This document shows, piece by piece, positions 11,452-26,690 of a DNA stretch of 64,000 nt (positions are counted from its first letter, which is position 1; every line of letters begins with the position of its first letter). The stretch is taken from NCBI GenBank assembly GCA_902806595.1, contig CADCXC010000011.1, positions 434,001 to 498,000 of the forward strand. Reading direction: 5' to 3'. Source of the stretch: Pyrenopolyporus hunteri. Taxonomy: Eukaryota; Ascomycota; Sordariomycetes; Xylariales; Hypoxylaceae. The notes beneath the pieces were generated by a model. It worked only from the letters and a program-made list of their open reading frames with translations, made no database searches and was not told where the DNA came from. The translations under genes and the position numbers were made by a program.

Positions 11452-13761
11452 TTAATAATTTTTTTTTTTTCATATTTCCCTTTTTTTTTTAATTATTAAT
11501 AATAATAAATTTCCTTTTTTTTATTTTTTTATTTATTTTTATAATTTTATCGTAATATTATTTATATTAATAAACGTTTTTAGTGTTTTATTAACGTTAC
11601 TTTTTATTATAACGTCGATAAAGTTATTTTTTTTATAAATTTATTTAATTTTTATTATTTTTCGTTTTTTATACGATTATCGAAATAATATAATATCGAT
11701 TATAAACTTTTTTTTTTATAATATTTAATTTAATTAAACACTTATAAAATAAATAAAAGTTAATATAAATAATAATAAAAAGATTTAAATGATTTAATTT
11801 TTTATTAATTAATAAAATCGTCGTTTTAAAAATTATTATTATATTTACGTTATATATTATAACGTAAATTTCGTTTATTAAAACGTTTCGTATAACGCGT
11901 TTTAATTTAATCGAATTTTAATAAATAATATTACTTTTAATATTAAAAAATAATTTCGAAAGTATTTTATTTACGATAAATATAATATATTTAATTTAAA
12001 AATTTAAATTTTTATTATTCGTAAATAATTCGTCGACGAAAATAAATAATTTAATAATTTTTAAATTTAAAAATACGAATCGTAATTTTCAATCGATATT
12101 TACTTTTTATTAATTAAATCGTTTATTAAATTTTATAATTTCGATAATTTCGAATTTACGGTATTAAATTATTTCGAATATATTATACGTAATTTTAAAT
12201 TAATAAATCGATGCGATATACGTTTTACGAGTACGTTATTATACGTATTAATACGTTATATCGTTAATATCGATTTTAATAAAAGTAATTTTTTTTCCTT
12301 AATTTTTTTAACGTAAATAAATTATTTTATTAATTTTTATAATAATAATACATTTATTAAAAATAATCGAATAATTTATAATTAAATATTTTTTTAATTT
12401 AATTAAAAGTTTTATTTTTTTTCGTTTTTAATTTTTCATTTAATCGAATAATTTATCGAATAATTTAAAGGTATTATTAATTTATATACTTATTAATTCG
12501 AAACAATGGATCGATTTTAATATTAATAAATATAAATTATACGTAAATGTAATTATTTAAAGTTTTTTTTTATAATATTTAAAATATATAATTTATTAAT
12601 ATATATTAACTTTTATTATATTATATAAAAGTTTTACAATTATTATAATCGTATTAAAAAAGTATTTAAGTATAAAAATAAAAAATAATTAAATTAAAAT
12701 AATACGATTTAACTTTAATTTTAATTATATATAAATTTATATAATATCGCGTAATTAAATTTTTTTTTTTTTTTTTATAAAAATAAGTATTAATATTATA
12801 ATTATTTATTAATTTAATCGTTATATAATTAATGATTATATTAATATTATTTTTTTACTTTTATTATTATAATTTTAAATAATAAATTTAAATTTTTCGA
12901 AAAGGTATAGAGTATTTTTTTTTTAATTTTTCGAACGATATAAAAGTTAAATAATTAAATATTATAAAATTTAACGGGATCGTATTTTTTAAACGAAAAT
13001 ATACTTTTATCGATAAATTTTTTAATTTTTTTTATATTTAATTTTTTAAAAGGTTTTTTAAAAATTATAATTTTCCCTTTTTTACGTAATTAAACGGTTA
13101 AAAGTTAATTTTCGCGTTTTTTTATAATTATATAAATAACGGTAATTTTTAATTTATTTTTATTATCGAGTAATTTTTCACGTTTTTATTTTTAAATTTT
13201 AAATGGGTTTTTCGATGATACGTATGTTTTATTATCGTCGTTTTTTTATTAATCGAGATTAAAATCGAGTTTTACAATCGAAATAAGTTTTAATACGTTA
13301 ATTATCGTATTACGATTATATGGTTTAACGATTATTATATAAAAATTAACGAGTTTATTATTTATTTTAACGGTATATATTTCGCCGTTTTTAACAATTA
13401 ACGTATATAAGTTTTTTTAATCGTTTTTTTCGCGGTAAATACGTACTTTTAACTATAATAATAAATTTAATGTATCGAAAGTATTTAAATTATTTTTTAT
13501 ATTAAAAGTATCGATTATTTATTATTTTATTTTAATTTTATTTATTTTAATTATAATTTTTTTAATTGTCGTTTTTTTAATTTTTAGGGATAATATTATA
13601 AGTAAATTATTAATTAATTATAAATATATATTAAATATTAATAACGTAAATATTAATTCGTTAAATTTTACGGTATTATTAATAGTTTTTATAATTATTT
13701 ATAATATATATTCGAGTTTTACGTTAAATAAATTTTTAGATATAATTTTAAAAATTTATTA

Positions 13762-13929
13762 TAATAATTTATAATATCGTTTTAATTTATTTATTAAATT
13801 ATAAAATTTAACGGGTATTTTTTTAATTATAATATTTAAAATTTTAATATTAATCGTAAATTTATTAATAATGAAATTTTTTTCGATATTATAAATAATA
13901 TCGTCGAATAAATTTAAATAAATATTAAT
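13762..13929 (-). pseudogene. Fossil retrotransposon integrase core
   Basis: Open minus-strand segment of 56 codons within the 6.4-kb element. It carries the spacing of a retrotransposon integrase catalytic core: a D-containing segment (FDDIIYN), a KNF motif, then KKIPV and KLKRYYKLL. In fungal integrases the family pattern has a catalytic Glu right after PV, a His two residues later and a Glu-Arg-Tyr-His run. Here these are Lys, Tyr and Lys-Arg-Tyr-Tyr, each explained by RIP-type G-to-A or C-to-T changes at TpG or CpA. The catalytic Glu is therefore lost. Family pattern is from memory. Confidence 0.6.
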
Positions 13930-16900
13930 TTATATTATTTATAATGTATTTTAAATGTATTTTATTATTATATTTTTTAAAAATTTCGTAATTTAATATA
14001 TCGTAATTTAATTAATAATATAAAATATTAATTTTATATTAATATATATTACGTCGATAAATATATTATAATTAAAGTTAACGTTATTTTTAATAATAAA
14101 TTTAAATCGTTTCGATCAATTATTATATATTTAATATTAATGGTAATATTTATTAATTTTATCGATTAAAATTTTATCGAAGTTATTATAACTTACTTTA
14201 ATAAATAAACGATATAATTTATTTATTATAAAATGGTTAAATTATCGATGAATTTAATAAAACTCGATTTTCGTAAAATAATAATAAATAATTATAAAAT
14301 TACAATCGTTAAATAAAAATTATAAGTGTTTTTATTTACAAATAATAAAGTATTTTTTATTTTTATATATAAATACGTTTTTAATATTATTAAAATATAT
14401 ATTAAAACGATTTATATTTTTAAAATATAATAAAAACGATATATTTAACGGTATAATTTAAAACGTAATAAATTTAAACGATGTAAATACATAAACGATG
14501 TTTAAATTTTATTATTTTACGTTATCGTTAAATCGAATAATATAATATTTTATTATTTCGATATTTAAAAATATGTATAAATATAATCGTTGTAAAATTT
14601 TAAATTAAAGTTTATTATCGAATGAAATTTCGATTATTTTTATATTCGATATAATATTTTAAAATATATTAACGTATCAATCGTTAAAATAAAACGTAAT
14701 ATTATATAAAATATTATAAATTATAAAATTAAAAACGTCGATTACAATTATTATATAAAACGTCGTTTAATTTACGAGTATATTTATTACGTTTTAATCG
14801 TTAATTTCGTTATAAATAATAAAATAATAATTTAAAGTAACGATTAATGGTTTTTTATTATTTTTATTATTTTTTTAAATATATTAAATATCGTAATTTT
14901 ATTTATCGTTATTATCGTTATTTTTTCATATGTCGATTTTTTTATAATCGAATAAAAATTAATTATAATTTTCGTTAATATTTTTAAAATCGAAGTTTTA
15001 TTTTTATACGTAACGTCGTTAATTTATACGTTTATTTTATCGTTTTAAAGTAGGGTGTTTTATAGATTAATATTTCGTTTTATTATATATAAAATATTTT
15101 TTTTAACGTTATAATTTTTTAATACATTATAAAGTTTTATTATGTAATCGAAATTAATTTTTATTATTACGATAAATTCGATTAATTTAATATTAATTCG
15201 GTGTTTTTTAATTGTAATTTATATTATGTAATTTAATACGATGTATTATATCGACGATAATTCGAAAATTTAAATAAATATTATCGAATATATTTAATTA
15301 TCGAAAGATTATAACGTAAAAAATAAAATGTTTTTATACAATAACTACGATATTTTTTTTAAAGTTATAATCGATTACGTAATTAATGGTTAATTTTTTT
15401 AAATACGTTAAATTTTTTCGATTAATAATTTTATTTAAATAAATAAATTTTTATTAAGGTTTTTTTTTATAATTAAAAATATTATTATTTAACGTTATTT
15501 AATTATATATATTTATTAATTTTTTAATAAATAAAAATATATCTTCGTACATTTAATTATATTTTAAAAAGTATAATTTATATCGATTAATTAATCGTAA
15601 TAATATTATTATACTCGTTTTTTTAATATTATTAAATATACATTAACGTACATATGTTTTTTAACTTTAATTTTATAATATAAATTTTTAAAAACTTTAA
15701 TTTTTTCGTTTATAATATCGTATTTATTACCTTTAAATTTATAATCGTCGTTATTATATATTTTAACGAAATTAATAAAAGTACGTAATAAATTAAAATT
15801 TATTAAATATTAATATATTTATTAAATTAATTATAAACGATATAACGATTATAAATTTTATTATTATTATAAAATAATATAACGTTATTAATTAAATTAA
15901 TATTATAATTATAATTATATTAATTATTATATCGATTATTATTAAAAAATAACATTATATTATTAATCGATTTAATATTAAAAAATAATAAAAATAATAA
16001 GTTATTATTAATCGAATTATTATTAAATTAATTATTATATTATAAAATTTTAAAGTTATTTTAATAATTATATTATAATATTTTTTATATCGTTAAATAT
16101 TATAAGTATTATTACGATAATTTTAAAGGTTATTAACTACTTTAATTACGTTTAATTTAAGGATTTTTAATCGATTAAAAAAATATATTTTTATTAAAAT
16201 TTTCGTAAAAAAATAAAATTACTTTTATTAATAAATTCGTTAAATTATTCTTTAATTATGTTTTTAACGATATTTTTTAAAAATGATAAAAATTTAATAA
16301 CTTTAATTATTTTCGTTAGTTTTTTAATGTGGATGCGAACGTTTTTAATGTATATATTATATTTTCATAAATAATCGATTCTTTTAATACGTAATTATTT
16401 AATTATATATTAAAATTATTTTTCGTTTTAATTATTAAAGTTTTTTTTAAATTATCGTTATAATCGAACGTTAAAAAAGTTATTATTATATATTTAAAAA
16501 TATTTTACAAAATAAATATTTAAAACTTTTAATTTTATTTTATCGAAATTAAATTTTTTAAAATTTAAATTCGTATGATTTAAATTAACGAAATCTTTTT
16601 AAATTTTATTTATTTTCGATATTATATAGGTAAGTTTTAATTAATTAATGAATTTAATATTATAATATTTCGTTAAAAGTAAAAAAGTTTTTTTTTATTT
16701 ATATAAGAAAAAAATTTTTCAATTATAATTATTTAATAATAATGATCGATATAAAAAAGATAGAATAAAATAAAAAAAAATAATAAATGAATCGATTTAA
16801 AGGTTTTTTCGCGAATAATCGAATTATTAACGTATATATACCTCGAATTTAATTAATCGAAAATAAAAATTTATAAAAGTTAAAATAATTATTTTTATAT

Positions 16901-17285
16901 TCGATTAATTATTATTAATATAAAACGCTTCGAATGGTTAATTAAATACGATAATAAAGTTTTTTATGCGTGGTAGATGCGAATTTATTAACGTTTTTTT
17001 ATATATTATATGTAAATATTATTTAATATATTACGTGCGATATATTACGTCCCGAGATTTTTAAAATAATACGGTTAATTTTACGTTTTTAAAAGTTATT
17101 AACGTAAAACGCCCCGAATTTTTAAAAGTAGTTTAATGATTAGTCGTTTTTTTTTATTAAAATTTATTTATTTAATCGAGTTTTAATATTTCTTTAAATT
17201 AAATTATAATAAAATAAACGATTTTTTCACATTTTAAACTTTTTTAAATTCGTAAATTTCCTTTTAATAAAAATTTTATTATTTA

Positions 17286-17557
17286 TATTTAATTTATTAA
17301 TTAAATATTAATTAATAAATCGAAAGGAAAATATTAAGCGATCGTTTAATATAAAAGTTACAAAAAAAAGTTATATTTATTATATTTATTTATATAAAAG
17401 TGTAATTAATTAATTTTACATTAATCGATATTTATATATCGTTTTAAAATATATGCCTTAAATTTTCGTTGTTTAAAGCGACGAAGCATTTAATAAAAGT
17501 ATATTTACCGTTATTATCGTTATAATAAATTCTTTAATATAAAATTATATAATTATA
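17286..17557 (-). repeat. 5' LTR of the 6.4-kb retrotransposon
   Basis: Minus-oriented LTR matching 11182-11451 along its length, mostly differing by transitions; bordered by ATATT at 17558-17562. Confidence 0.75.
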
Positions 17558-19239
17558 ATATTATTATTATTATTTATAACATTATTAACCGATTTAAATA
17601 ATCGAAATATTTTACTTTTAACCGTAAAACGATTTTTTTCGAACTCGTTATTATTATTATTATTATTAAATAAAAAGTTATAATCTTTATTATTTTAACG
17701 GATTATAATTTTTTTATTAATAAAATAATATTAATAAAGTTTATTTTTAACGTTATTAAAATCGTTATTATTATCGTAATTATAATCGTTAATTTAAAAA
17801 CGAAAACGTTTTTTAAAAGTAAAAAATTCGTTTTTAAAAAATCGAAGAATATTCGTAATAAAAAATATAATTATAATTTTTATAATTAAATTATCGCTAT
17901 TATTAATATTTTAAAAAACGAAAAATACGAATTATTTCGTTTTCGAAAATTCGAAAAATCACATAATTTTATTATTAAAAATAATTTATATAAATCAAAT
18001 AAATAAATATTTAAAATTAATATTATAAATTTAATAAATTTTTTTATTATAAAATAAAATTTTTTATTTATATAATAATCGTAACGTATAAAATATATAA
18101 AATATTAATACGTAACCGTTATTTTTTAATTTAAAAATTAATATAAGTTTTTTCGCGTCGAATATATTATAAATATTAACACGAAAAAAAATAATATTAT
18201 TAATATTTTATATAAAAAACACCGTTATTTAACCGTAAATATTTATTTTATTATAATCGAATTAAAATTTTTATTTTTTAAAAATAAAATAAGTTTATTC
18301 GTAACCGTAAAAAGTTTACGTAATTTAATAACATTTATTGCGATTTATTATATTTTCCTATTTTTTCGTCCCTAAATATTAAATTTTATAATCGAAAATA
18401 AATAAAATATCGAAATTTTATTAAAATAAAAGTAAATTATTATAAGGGAATATTTAATAATCGAAATTTAAAATAATCGAATAAAAATTTATATTCGATA
18501 ATTAATATATAATAATAATAATAAAAATAATATTAATAAATTATAATATACTTATAAAATCGTCGAAAAGTTAAAAAACGTAAAATTAATATTTTTTATT
18601 AAATAAAATATTATTATTAAATCGAGTAAATCGTAAATCGTTTATTTTATTAAATATATTAAAATAAAAACAATTTACGTCGTTTTCGATAATTTAAATA
18701 TTATCGATTATTATATAATAAATATAATATATTAAATTATAATTAACGTTATTAATATTTAATATAAAAAACTTTAAAAAAAATTAATACGCATTAAAAT
18801 ATTCGGGATAATAAATAAAAACATATAATAAAAAAAGTTTAATCGATTTGATATTAATAATATAAAATTATACGAACGATTTAATTATAAAAAATAATAA
18901 AATTTAAAATTTTATTTTTAAATAATAAAATAATAAATAAAAAAAAATAAATAAAATATTTATTTATTTAATTAAAATGGTAAATATCGATCGAATAATA
19001 AAGTTAAATTTTAAATATAAATTATATAATTATATATTCGAATAATTAAATAAATTTTTATTTTATTAAATAATTATTAATAAATCGAAGGATAATTTCG
19101 TTATTTATTTATTTATATAAAATTACGGTTTTTTAAACCTCGGTTTTTTATAAATTTTATAATTATTTTTATAATTATATAATTTTTAATATAATTTTCG
19201 TAACATTTTTTAACTTTTATAAAAATTTATTTTATATCA

Positions 19240-19925
19240 TTTTTAAAAAAGTCGTCGTAAAAATCTACCTTATATTATTTTATATTATTTTTCGAAAAAA
19301 CCGTCGCGAAAATCTATTTTATATTATTTTTAAAAAAACCGTTACGAAAATTCATTCTATATTATTTTATATTACTTTTCGAAAAAGCCGTCGTAAAAAT
19401 TTACTTTATACTACTTTTAAAAAAACCGTTATAAAAATCCATTCTATACTATTTTATATTATTTTTCGAAAAAGTCGTCGCGAAAATTTATTTTATATTA
19501 TTTTTAAAAAAGCCGTTACGAAAATCTACCCTATATTATTTTATATTACCTTTCGAAAAAATCGTCGTAAAAATCCACCCTATATTACCTTTAAAAAAAC
19601 CGTCGTAAAAATCTACCCTATATCATCTTATACTACTTTTCGAAAAAATCGTCGTAAAAATCCACCCCATATTACTTTTAAAAAAACCGTCGTAAAAATC
19701 TACCTTATATCACCTTATATTACTTTTCGAAAAAATCGTCGCGAAAATCCACCCCATACCACTTTTAAAAAAACTGTCGTAAAAATCTACCCTATACTAT
19801 CCTATATTACTTTTCGAAAAAACCGTCGTAAAAATCCACCCTATATTATCTTTAAAAAAACCGTCGTAAAAATCTACCCTATACTACTTTATATTACCTT
19901 TCGAAAAAACCGTCGCGAAAATTTA
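19240..19925. repeat. Minisatellite, 87-bp composite unit, about 8 copies
   Basis: Alternating subunits of about 49 bp and 38 bp, each starting with CGTCG(T/C)(A/G)AAAAT, repeat about eight times. Unlike its surroundings the array keeps many C residues, including CCACC. C content rises from the start to the end of the array. Confidence 0.85.
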
Positions 19926-20031
19926 CCCGTATGATTTTTTTATATTTAATTTTAAATATATAATTCGAAAGATTTTTCGAAAAATATTATAAAAAATACG
20001 TCGAATTAAAATTAAATTTATATAATTAAAT

Positions 20032-20299
20032 TATAATAATATAACTTCGTATTAAAGTATTTATCGTAACGATAATAACGGTGGATATATTTTTATTAAA
20101 TACCTCGTTATTTTACGTAACGGGTATTTAAAGTATAAACTTTTAAAAGTAATATAAATATCGATTAATACGAAATTAATTTATTTATAACTTTTATATA
20201 TATATAATTTAATTAATTTTATTTATTTTCGTATTTTTTATTATATAATCGTATAATAACTTTTCGGTTATTAATTAACGACTTTTTATTTATTTAATA
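20032..20299 (+). repeat. Solo LTR copy 5
   Basis: Plus-oriented copy with perfect TAAAT duplication at 20027-20031 and 20300-20304. Confidence 0.75.
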
Positions 20300-23200
20300 T
20301 AAATTTATATAATTAAATATATATAATTAAATTTATTCGATTTAAATTTTTTAAATAAAATTATACGTTAAATTAAAATTAAATTTATATAATTAAATTT
20401 ATATAATTTAAATTTTTTATATAAATTTATTTAATTCGATTTATTTAATTAAATTAATTTAATTAATAAAATTACCCATTAAAATGCGAATAATTTTAAA
20501 TATAATAATATAACGTTTAATAAAACGGTTTAATTAATTAAATAAACGCGTAATATAAATCGTTTAACGTAACGTACGCGTAATTTATTAACGTAGTGTA
20601 TAATTTATATAATATAAAAAATGTAACTCGTGAATTTTTACGTAATTAAATTTTTTTTTATTTAAAAAAAAAATTAAAATATATTTCGAAATTTTTTTAA
20701 ATAAAGCCGGGTAATCGATAACGAGTTTAAATACGACTTTATTATTTCGTTTTATATATATTTAAATATTTAAAATAAATATATAAAATTATAATTAAAA
20801 TAATAAAATAGTTACTAAACTTTTTATTTAAATTTTTAAAATAATATATATATGCGTATTTATATATATTAAACGACTTTTTATATGTGTAAATATATAT
20901 ATATTTATAAAACATTAATAACCATTATATAAAAAACATTTAATTAAATATTAAATTAATATATATTTAATTAATAAAGATAAAATTAAGTTATTATTAG
21001 TTTTAATTTTTTTATCGTAAATTTATATAAAATATTAAATAACGTGTTTTTATCGAAATATTTTTAATTATAATTTTAATAAAATATAATATAACTTTTT
21101 ATTAAAATCCTTTATTATATTTTTTATTATTATAATAAAGTTAATTATATAATAAAAAAAATAACTACATTTTTATACGAATTATTTAATTATTTTTAAC
21201 TTTTAATTTAAATATATATATTAATTATTAATTAAAGTATTTAATATATATTTATAATAAAATAACTACGATTTTTTTTTATAATTTTTTTTACGATTTA
21301 ATATCGTAACTTTATTTTACGACCCTTTTTATAATTTTTTTTACGACGTTTTTTACAATTTTTTATTATAACTTTATAATATTTATAATTTTTATTAATT
21401 TCGTTACTATATTTACTTCGATATATACGATTATACGAATATTATATTTTCGTATTTTTTAAATAAAATTTTATTTTTTTACTTTTTATACCCTTTTAAT
21501 ACGGGGTAATTATACCCCTCGTAAAAAAAATCTCTTAAATTATTTTTATATAATTCGTTTTAAAATAATTAAATATTAATTAATATATTTTTTATTAAAT
21601 TTTATAAACATTTATATTAAATTATATTACGTTTATATTTTCGTTTTTAAATATATCCGTTTAAACGATATTTATATTTTTTTTATATAACTTTAATTAT
21701 TATTTATACTATAAAAACCCGCTATTTAAAATTTTATTAAATTTTAATTTTAATTTTCGATTTTTAATTATATATTATTCGAAGTATTTTTTTAAAATTA
21801 TATAATTTTATATATAAGGATACGTTATATTGTTAATAAGTTTTAACGGATAAGTTATAAATTATTTATTATATAATTATTACGTTTTTAATGTTAAAAA
21901 ATCGTTAAAATTATATTCGATTAATAATTTTTTTATCTTTTATATTAATTATATTAATTTAGGGTCGTGTTTTAAATTTATAACGTAATTTTTTACATTA
22001 ATTCTTTTTAAATTTAATTATATTATATTTATATAATCGGTGATAATATAATTTTTATTTAATTAAAATTTAATACGATGATTATTTTATTAATATACGA
22101 AGTTAATAATTTCCTATTTTATTATATTTCTATATATGGTATATAACGTAATTTAATTAATTAAATTCCTTTTATCGAATAATTAAACTTTATAAAATTC
22201 GTTAAAATAATCTTAAAATTATTAATTATAAAAAAAAAAAAAATAAAAATAATTACATTTTTTAATACGTATAATTTAACGTAAAGTTACGTTAATTAAT
22301 AACTATAATTATTATTATTCGATTTTTCGATTTTATTTATTCGTTTTTTATTTATATAAATTTAAAATTCGATAATTTTATATTTTAATTTTTTTAATTT
22401 CGTTTAAATTTTATATAATTATCGATAATTTTTAAGTTATAATTAATTAAAATTACACTTAAATTATAAAAAGGGTTTCGATTTTATAATTTATTTATAT
22501 ATATTATAATTAAATTTTTAACTCGAAAATAATAAAAAAAAATTAATTTAATATATTTAAAAATCGAAAATTATATTTATTTACATTAATTTATAATATT
22601 TTACGAAAATACACATTAATATACGCGTAAATTTCGAACCCGGCGAAATTTAATTTATAATACTCATTTATAAATTAAATATAATTAAATTTTAAAACTA
22701 TAAACTTTTTATACATTTTTCGCTTTATATTTAATTTATCGTTAATTCGTTACCGTATAATTTCCGAGTAAAATTATCGATATATAATATAAACTATATT
22801 TTTTATAACTAAAAATTAAATATTTCGACGAATACGTTCGAAGATATTATCCCTTTTTAAATCTTCGAAAACGTTTAAAACTTATTTATAACTTTTAAAA
22901 AATTCGTATATTTTAAATATATTATATACTCGTTTAATTAAATTATTAATTTTTTTTTTTATATTATTTTCGATTTTAATACGAATAAAAAACGCTTTAT
23001 TAATATTAAAATCCCATTAATTAAATCGAAATAAAATTTTATTATCGTAAAAATTTTCTTCGTAAAAAAAATAACATATAAATTAAATAAGTTTTTCGAT
23101 ATAAAATATCGAATTATATTAACATTTTCCTTATTATCGTAATTTACGTTATAAAAATCGTAAAAATAAATTAATTTTAAACTTTTTAAATTTTAAATAA

Positions 23201-26200
23201 TTAATAATTTAAATATATAAAAACTTAATATTAAAAAATTTAAAAATTCCTCTTTTAACGTTATTTATATTTAATTCATTTTTATAAATATTCCATTTAT
23301 TAAAATATCGCTAAAAAAACCGTCGATTAATAATAATATTATATTTTTTTCGAAACCTTTATAATATTTTATTTTAAAAATTCTTATCTATTAAATATCA
23401 TCGAATAATTTAATTTTTTTAAATAATTATTTAAGTTTTAAATTAACGTATAATAATTTAAAACGATTTTAACATTATATTAAAATATAAATAACTTTAT
23501 AAATAAATAAATATATTAAAATTTATAAAATACGAATTTTCGCATTATTAATATCGATTTACTTAATTAATATAATTATTATTACCTATATTAAATATAA
23601 TATAAATTTTACGGGGTATATATAAAATATTTACCGTTTGTTACTATATAAAATTAACTTTTCTTTAAAATTAAAACCCTTTATATATATACGATATAAT
23701 AAAACTTTAAATTTTAACCTAGTTATAATAATAAATCGACTTTAATAAAATATATCTACTTTCGAATCGCCATTATTTTAATAAAAAATCCGAGGTTAAA
23801 ATTAAAATATATAACGTTTTTCGATATTATCGAAAAAAAAACGCTTATCGAAATACGTAAAAAAAATTCCCCGGTTTTAAAAATACGTAAAGTTTTTTAA
23901 AACGACCGGTAATAAATATCCGTTAATAATCGTTTAAAATAATATATATCGATTTATATATCTATTAAAAATACATTTAATATAAGCGATTTTATAATAA
24001 TTTTTATAAAATATTACTTTTTTATAAAGGTTTTTTATAATATATATTTAATATATAAAAGGCGTAATATATAAAATTTTATTAACTTAATTTCGATATA
24101 ATAAATCGACTATTACATTAACTTATTAAAATATTTCGTTAATTTATAACCGTTTTTATAAACGACGTTATAATAAAAAAATAATTATATAAAATTTAAT
24201 ATATATTTAAATAAAATTATATAAATAATAATATATAAATTTTCGAACCTTTTTTCTAAACTATATAAATATTATTAATATAATTATAAATAAAATTTAC
24301 GTATTTTTTATTTATTATATATATATATATTAAAGTATATTTATTTATAAATAATTTTACGATTTTATTATTATAACTTTATTATTATATTTAAATATAT
24401 TTAATTAATTAATTATATATTTAATATTATAATAAAAAAAAAAACTTAAACTTTTTTTAAATTATAAAATTACGTTTAATCTACATTATTATATTTTATA
24501 AAATTAACTTATTAATATATATGATAATATTTTAATTTTTTCCGTTAATTTTTTCGAGTAAATTCGCATTTAACTACGATATTAAAATATATTTAAATAT
24601 AATTAAATCGTTAAATATTCGGTAAATTTATATATTTTTTTCGTAAAAATTTATTTATCGTTTTTAATGTAGAGTTTTTACGGTATGTTTTTACTTCGAT
24701 ATTATAATCGAAACCGATAAATTTTAATATAAAATTAATTAATTAACGTAAATTATTTTTTAATTTAACTTACGAAAACGCGCGAAATAATAATTTTATA
24801 CATATAAAAAATAAGATATATATTTTAACCTTTATAATTATTAATTATATTATTTATATATTTACCGAAAAGTTATAACTTCGATATCTTTTCCATAAAT
24901 TTAATAAGTTAAACATTAAAAAAAATCGTTTTTTTACTTATTTTAATTTTTATTTTATTATTATTTTATATTATACACTATTATTTATTTTTTAACGATA
25001 TCGAAAAACGTTATATATTTTAAACTTTACGAAAATAATTTTAACTATATAATAATATATAAAATAATTTTTAAATTTTATTTCGAAATAAATCGTAAAA
25101 TTTATTATTTTTATTATAAATTTTATTATTTTTTAATTATTAATTTTATAAATAATTATTAATTTTTACGTAAAAATTTAATTATTTCGTTTAATATTTA
25201 ACTTAATAATACGGCTACGATATTTTTTAACGAAATACTTTTTATTTTATAAAATAATTTACCCGTTACGTAATTTAATAATTTAAACGTTATATTTTAT
25301 AATCGAAATATTTTATTATCGTATAAGTTATTTTTAAATATATCGTCTTAAAGTTTATAATTAAGGATTAATATAATCGAAGGAAAGTAATTAAGATATA
25401 AACTATTTATCGAATATAACTTTAAAATAATTCTTATTTAAATAAACTTAAAATTTAACATAATAAAAAAAAATATTAAACTATAAAAAATTTAATTAAC
25501 TTATAACCGAATTTATAATATAACTCGTTTTAAAATATATATATATATTTATAATTTTTATATATATATTAATAAAAATAATAAAATAGAAGAAAAATTA
25601 ATATCGATCGAAACGACGAAAAATTATAAATTTAATCGATACGAAACCTAAAATTATTTAATAAATATTTACGTTAAAAACGATTAATATTTCGATTTTT
25701 TTATATTCGAATAAAATTACGTTATAATATTAATTAAAACGAAACATTTTAAGTTTATATAAAGTTAACGAATATATAATTTATAAATATATTAAATATA
25801 TAAAATTTATTTAATACGTTAAAATAACGTAAATATTTAAAATAAAAATAATAAATATCGTCGATTATAAAAAAATAATAATAAATAACCTATTTAATAA
25901 AAATAATATATCTTAAGATTTCGTAAAAAATATAACTAAAAATAAAATATATAAAATTTATATAATTATATATAAAAATAAAGTTTTAACTCCACGGAAA
26001 AAAATTAAAACGCCGTTTTAAACGTTTATAAATTTATTTTTCGATAAAAAAAATTAAAATATTTCTTCGTTTAATTAACCCTTTTTTTTAAATTAAATAA
26101 CTCCGTCCCCGTTTAATTACTTTTTTCCGTTAAATTATATTTATTCGTTTAATTAAAATTTTCCGTTAAATTAAATTTTTACGTTTAATATAATTATTAA

Positions 26201-26387
26201 TTTTTAAACCGATTATAATTTAATTTCGTTAATAAAATCGTAGTAAAAATAACTTTTAAAACCACTTAATTCGTTATTAAAAAAAACCGTAAAAACGTGT
26301 CGAAATTTCACGTTATTATTAAAATTTAAAATTTATAATATAAATATAAATTTAATTAAAATTTTTATAATTATTATTAATATCGAA

Positions 26388-26690
26388 TTAAAATAACTTT
26401 AACGTCGATATTTTTAAATAAAATTCTATTTTTATAACGTTTAAAATCTCGAGTATTATTATTAACTTTATCGAAAATTTAATTAATTTTATTAAAAATT
26501 TTATCGATAATAATATTTCGTTTTTAAGTGTTAATGAAATAATCGAATAAATGATACGAAAAAAAAGGTTAAAATTAACCGTATTACGAAATAAATAGGT
26601 TACGAATACATTAATTATCGAAAAAATAATTTCGTTAAAATAATTTAACGTTCGTTTATAATTAAAATTATTTAAAATATAAAAAAACAT
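26388..26690 (-). pseudogene. Unexplained 100-codon open stretch in the island
   Basis: An open frame of 100 codons, unusually long for this composition. It is rich in Ile/Leu/Phe/Asn. I recognise no motif. It may be a fossil coding segment or the shadow of one on the other strand; a working gene is unlikely given the RIP-type composition on both sides. Confidence 0.2.

Larger units (their letters stand above)
11182..17557 (-). mobile_element. LTR retrotransposon, 6.4 kb, RIP-inactivated
   Basis: Two LTRs of about 270 bp in the same (minus) orientation, 6.1 kb apart, are more similar to each other than to the other copies; both share an insert with GGAAAATATTAAGCGATCG. The outer flanks carry ATATT on both sides (11177-11181 and 17558-17562). 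Reading the minus strand, purine-only tracts (complement of 11459-11471 and 11476-11490) precede the 3' LTR, as expected for a polypurine tract. A fossil integrase lies at 13762-13929. About 2.3 kb between integrase and 3' LTR would fit a reverse transcriptase placed after the integrase (Ty1/copia order), but I could not read that domain, so the superfamily is open. No intact frame remains. Confidence 0.75.

Noticed and set aside
10688..20299. LTR copies 2 and 5 as ends of an element with the 6.4-kb element nested inside
   Set aside because: Both have private target duplications (ATTAT and TAAAT), so they are independent solo LTRs.
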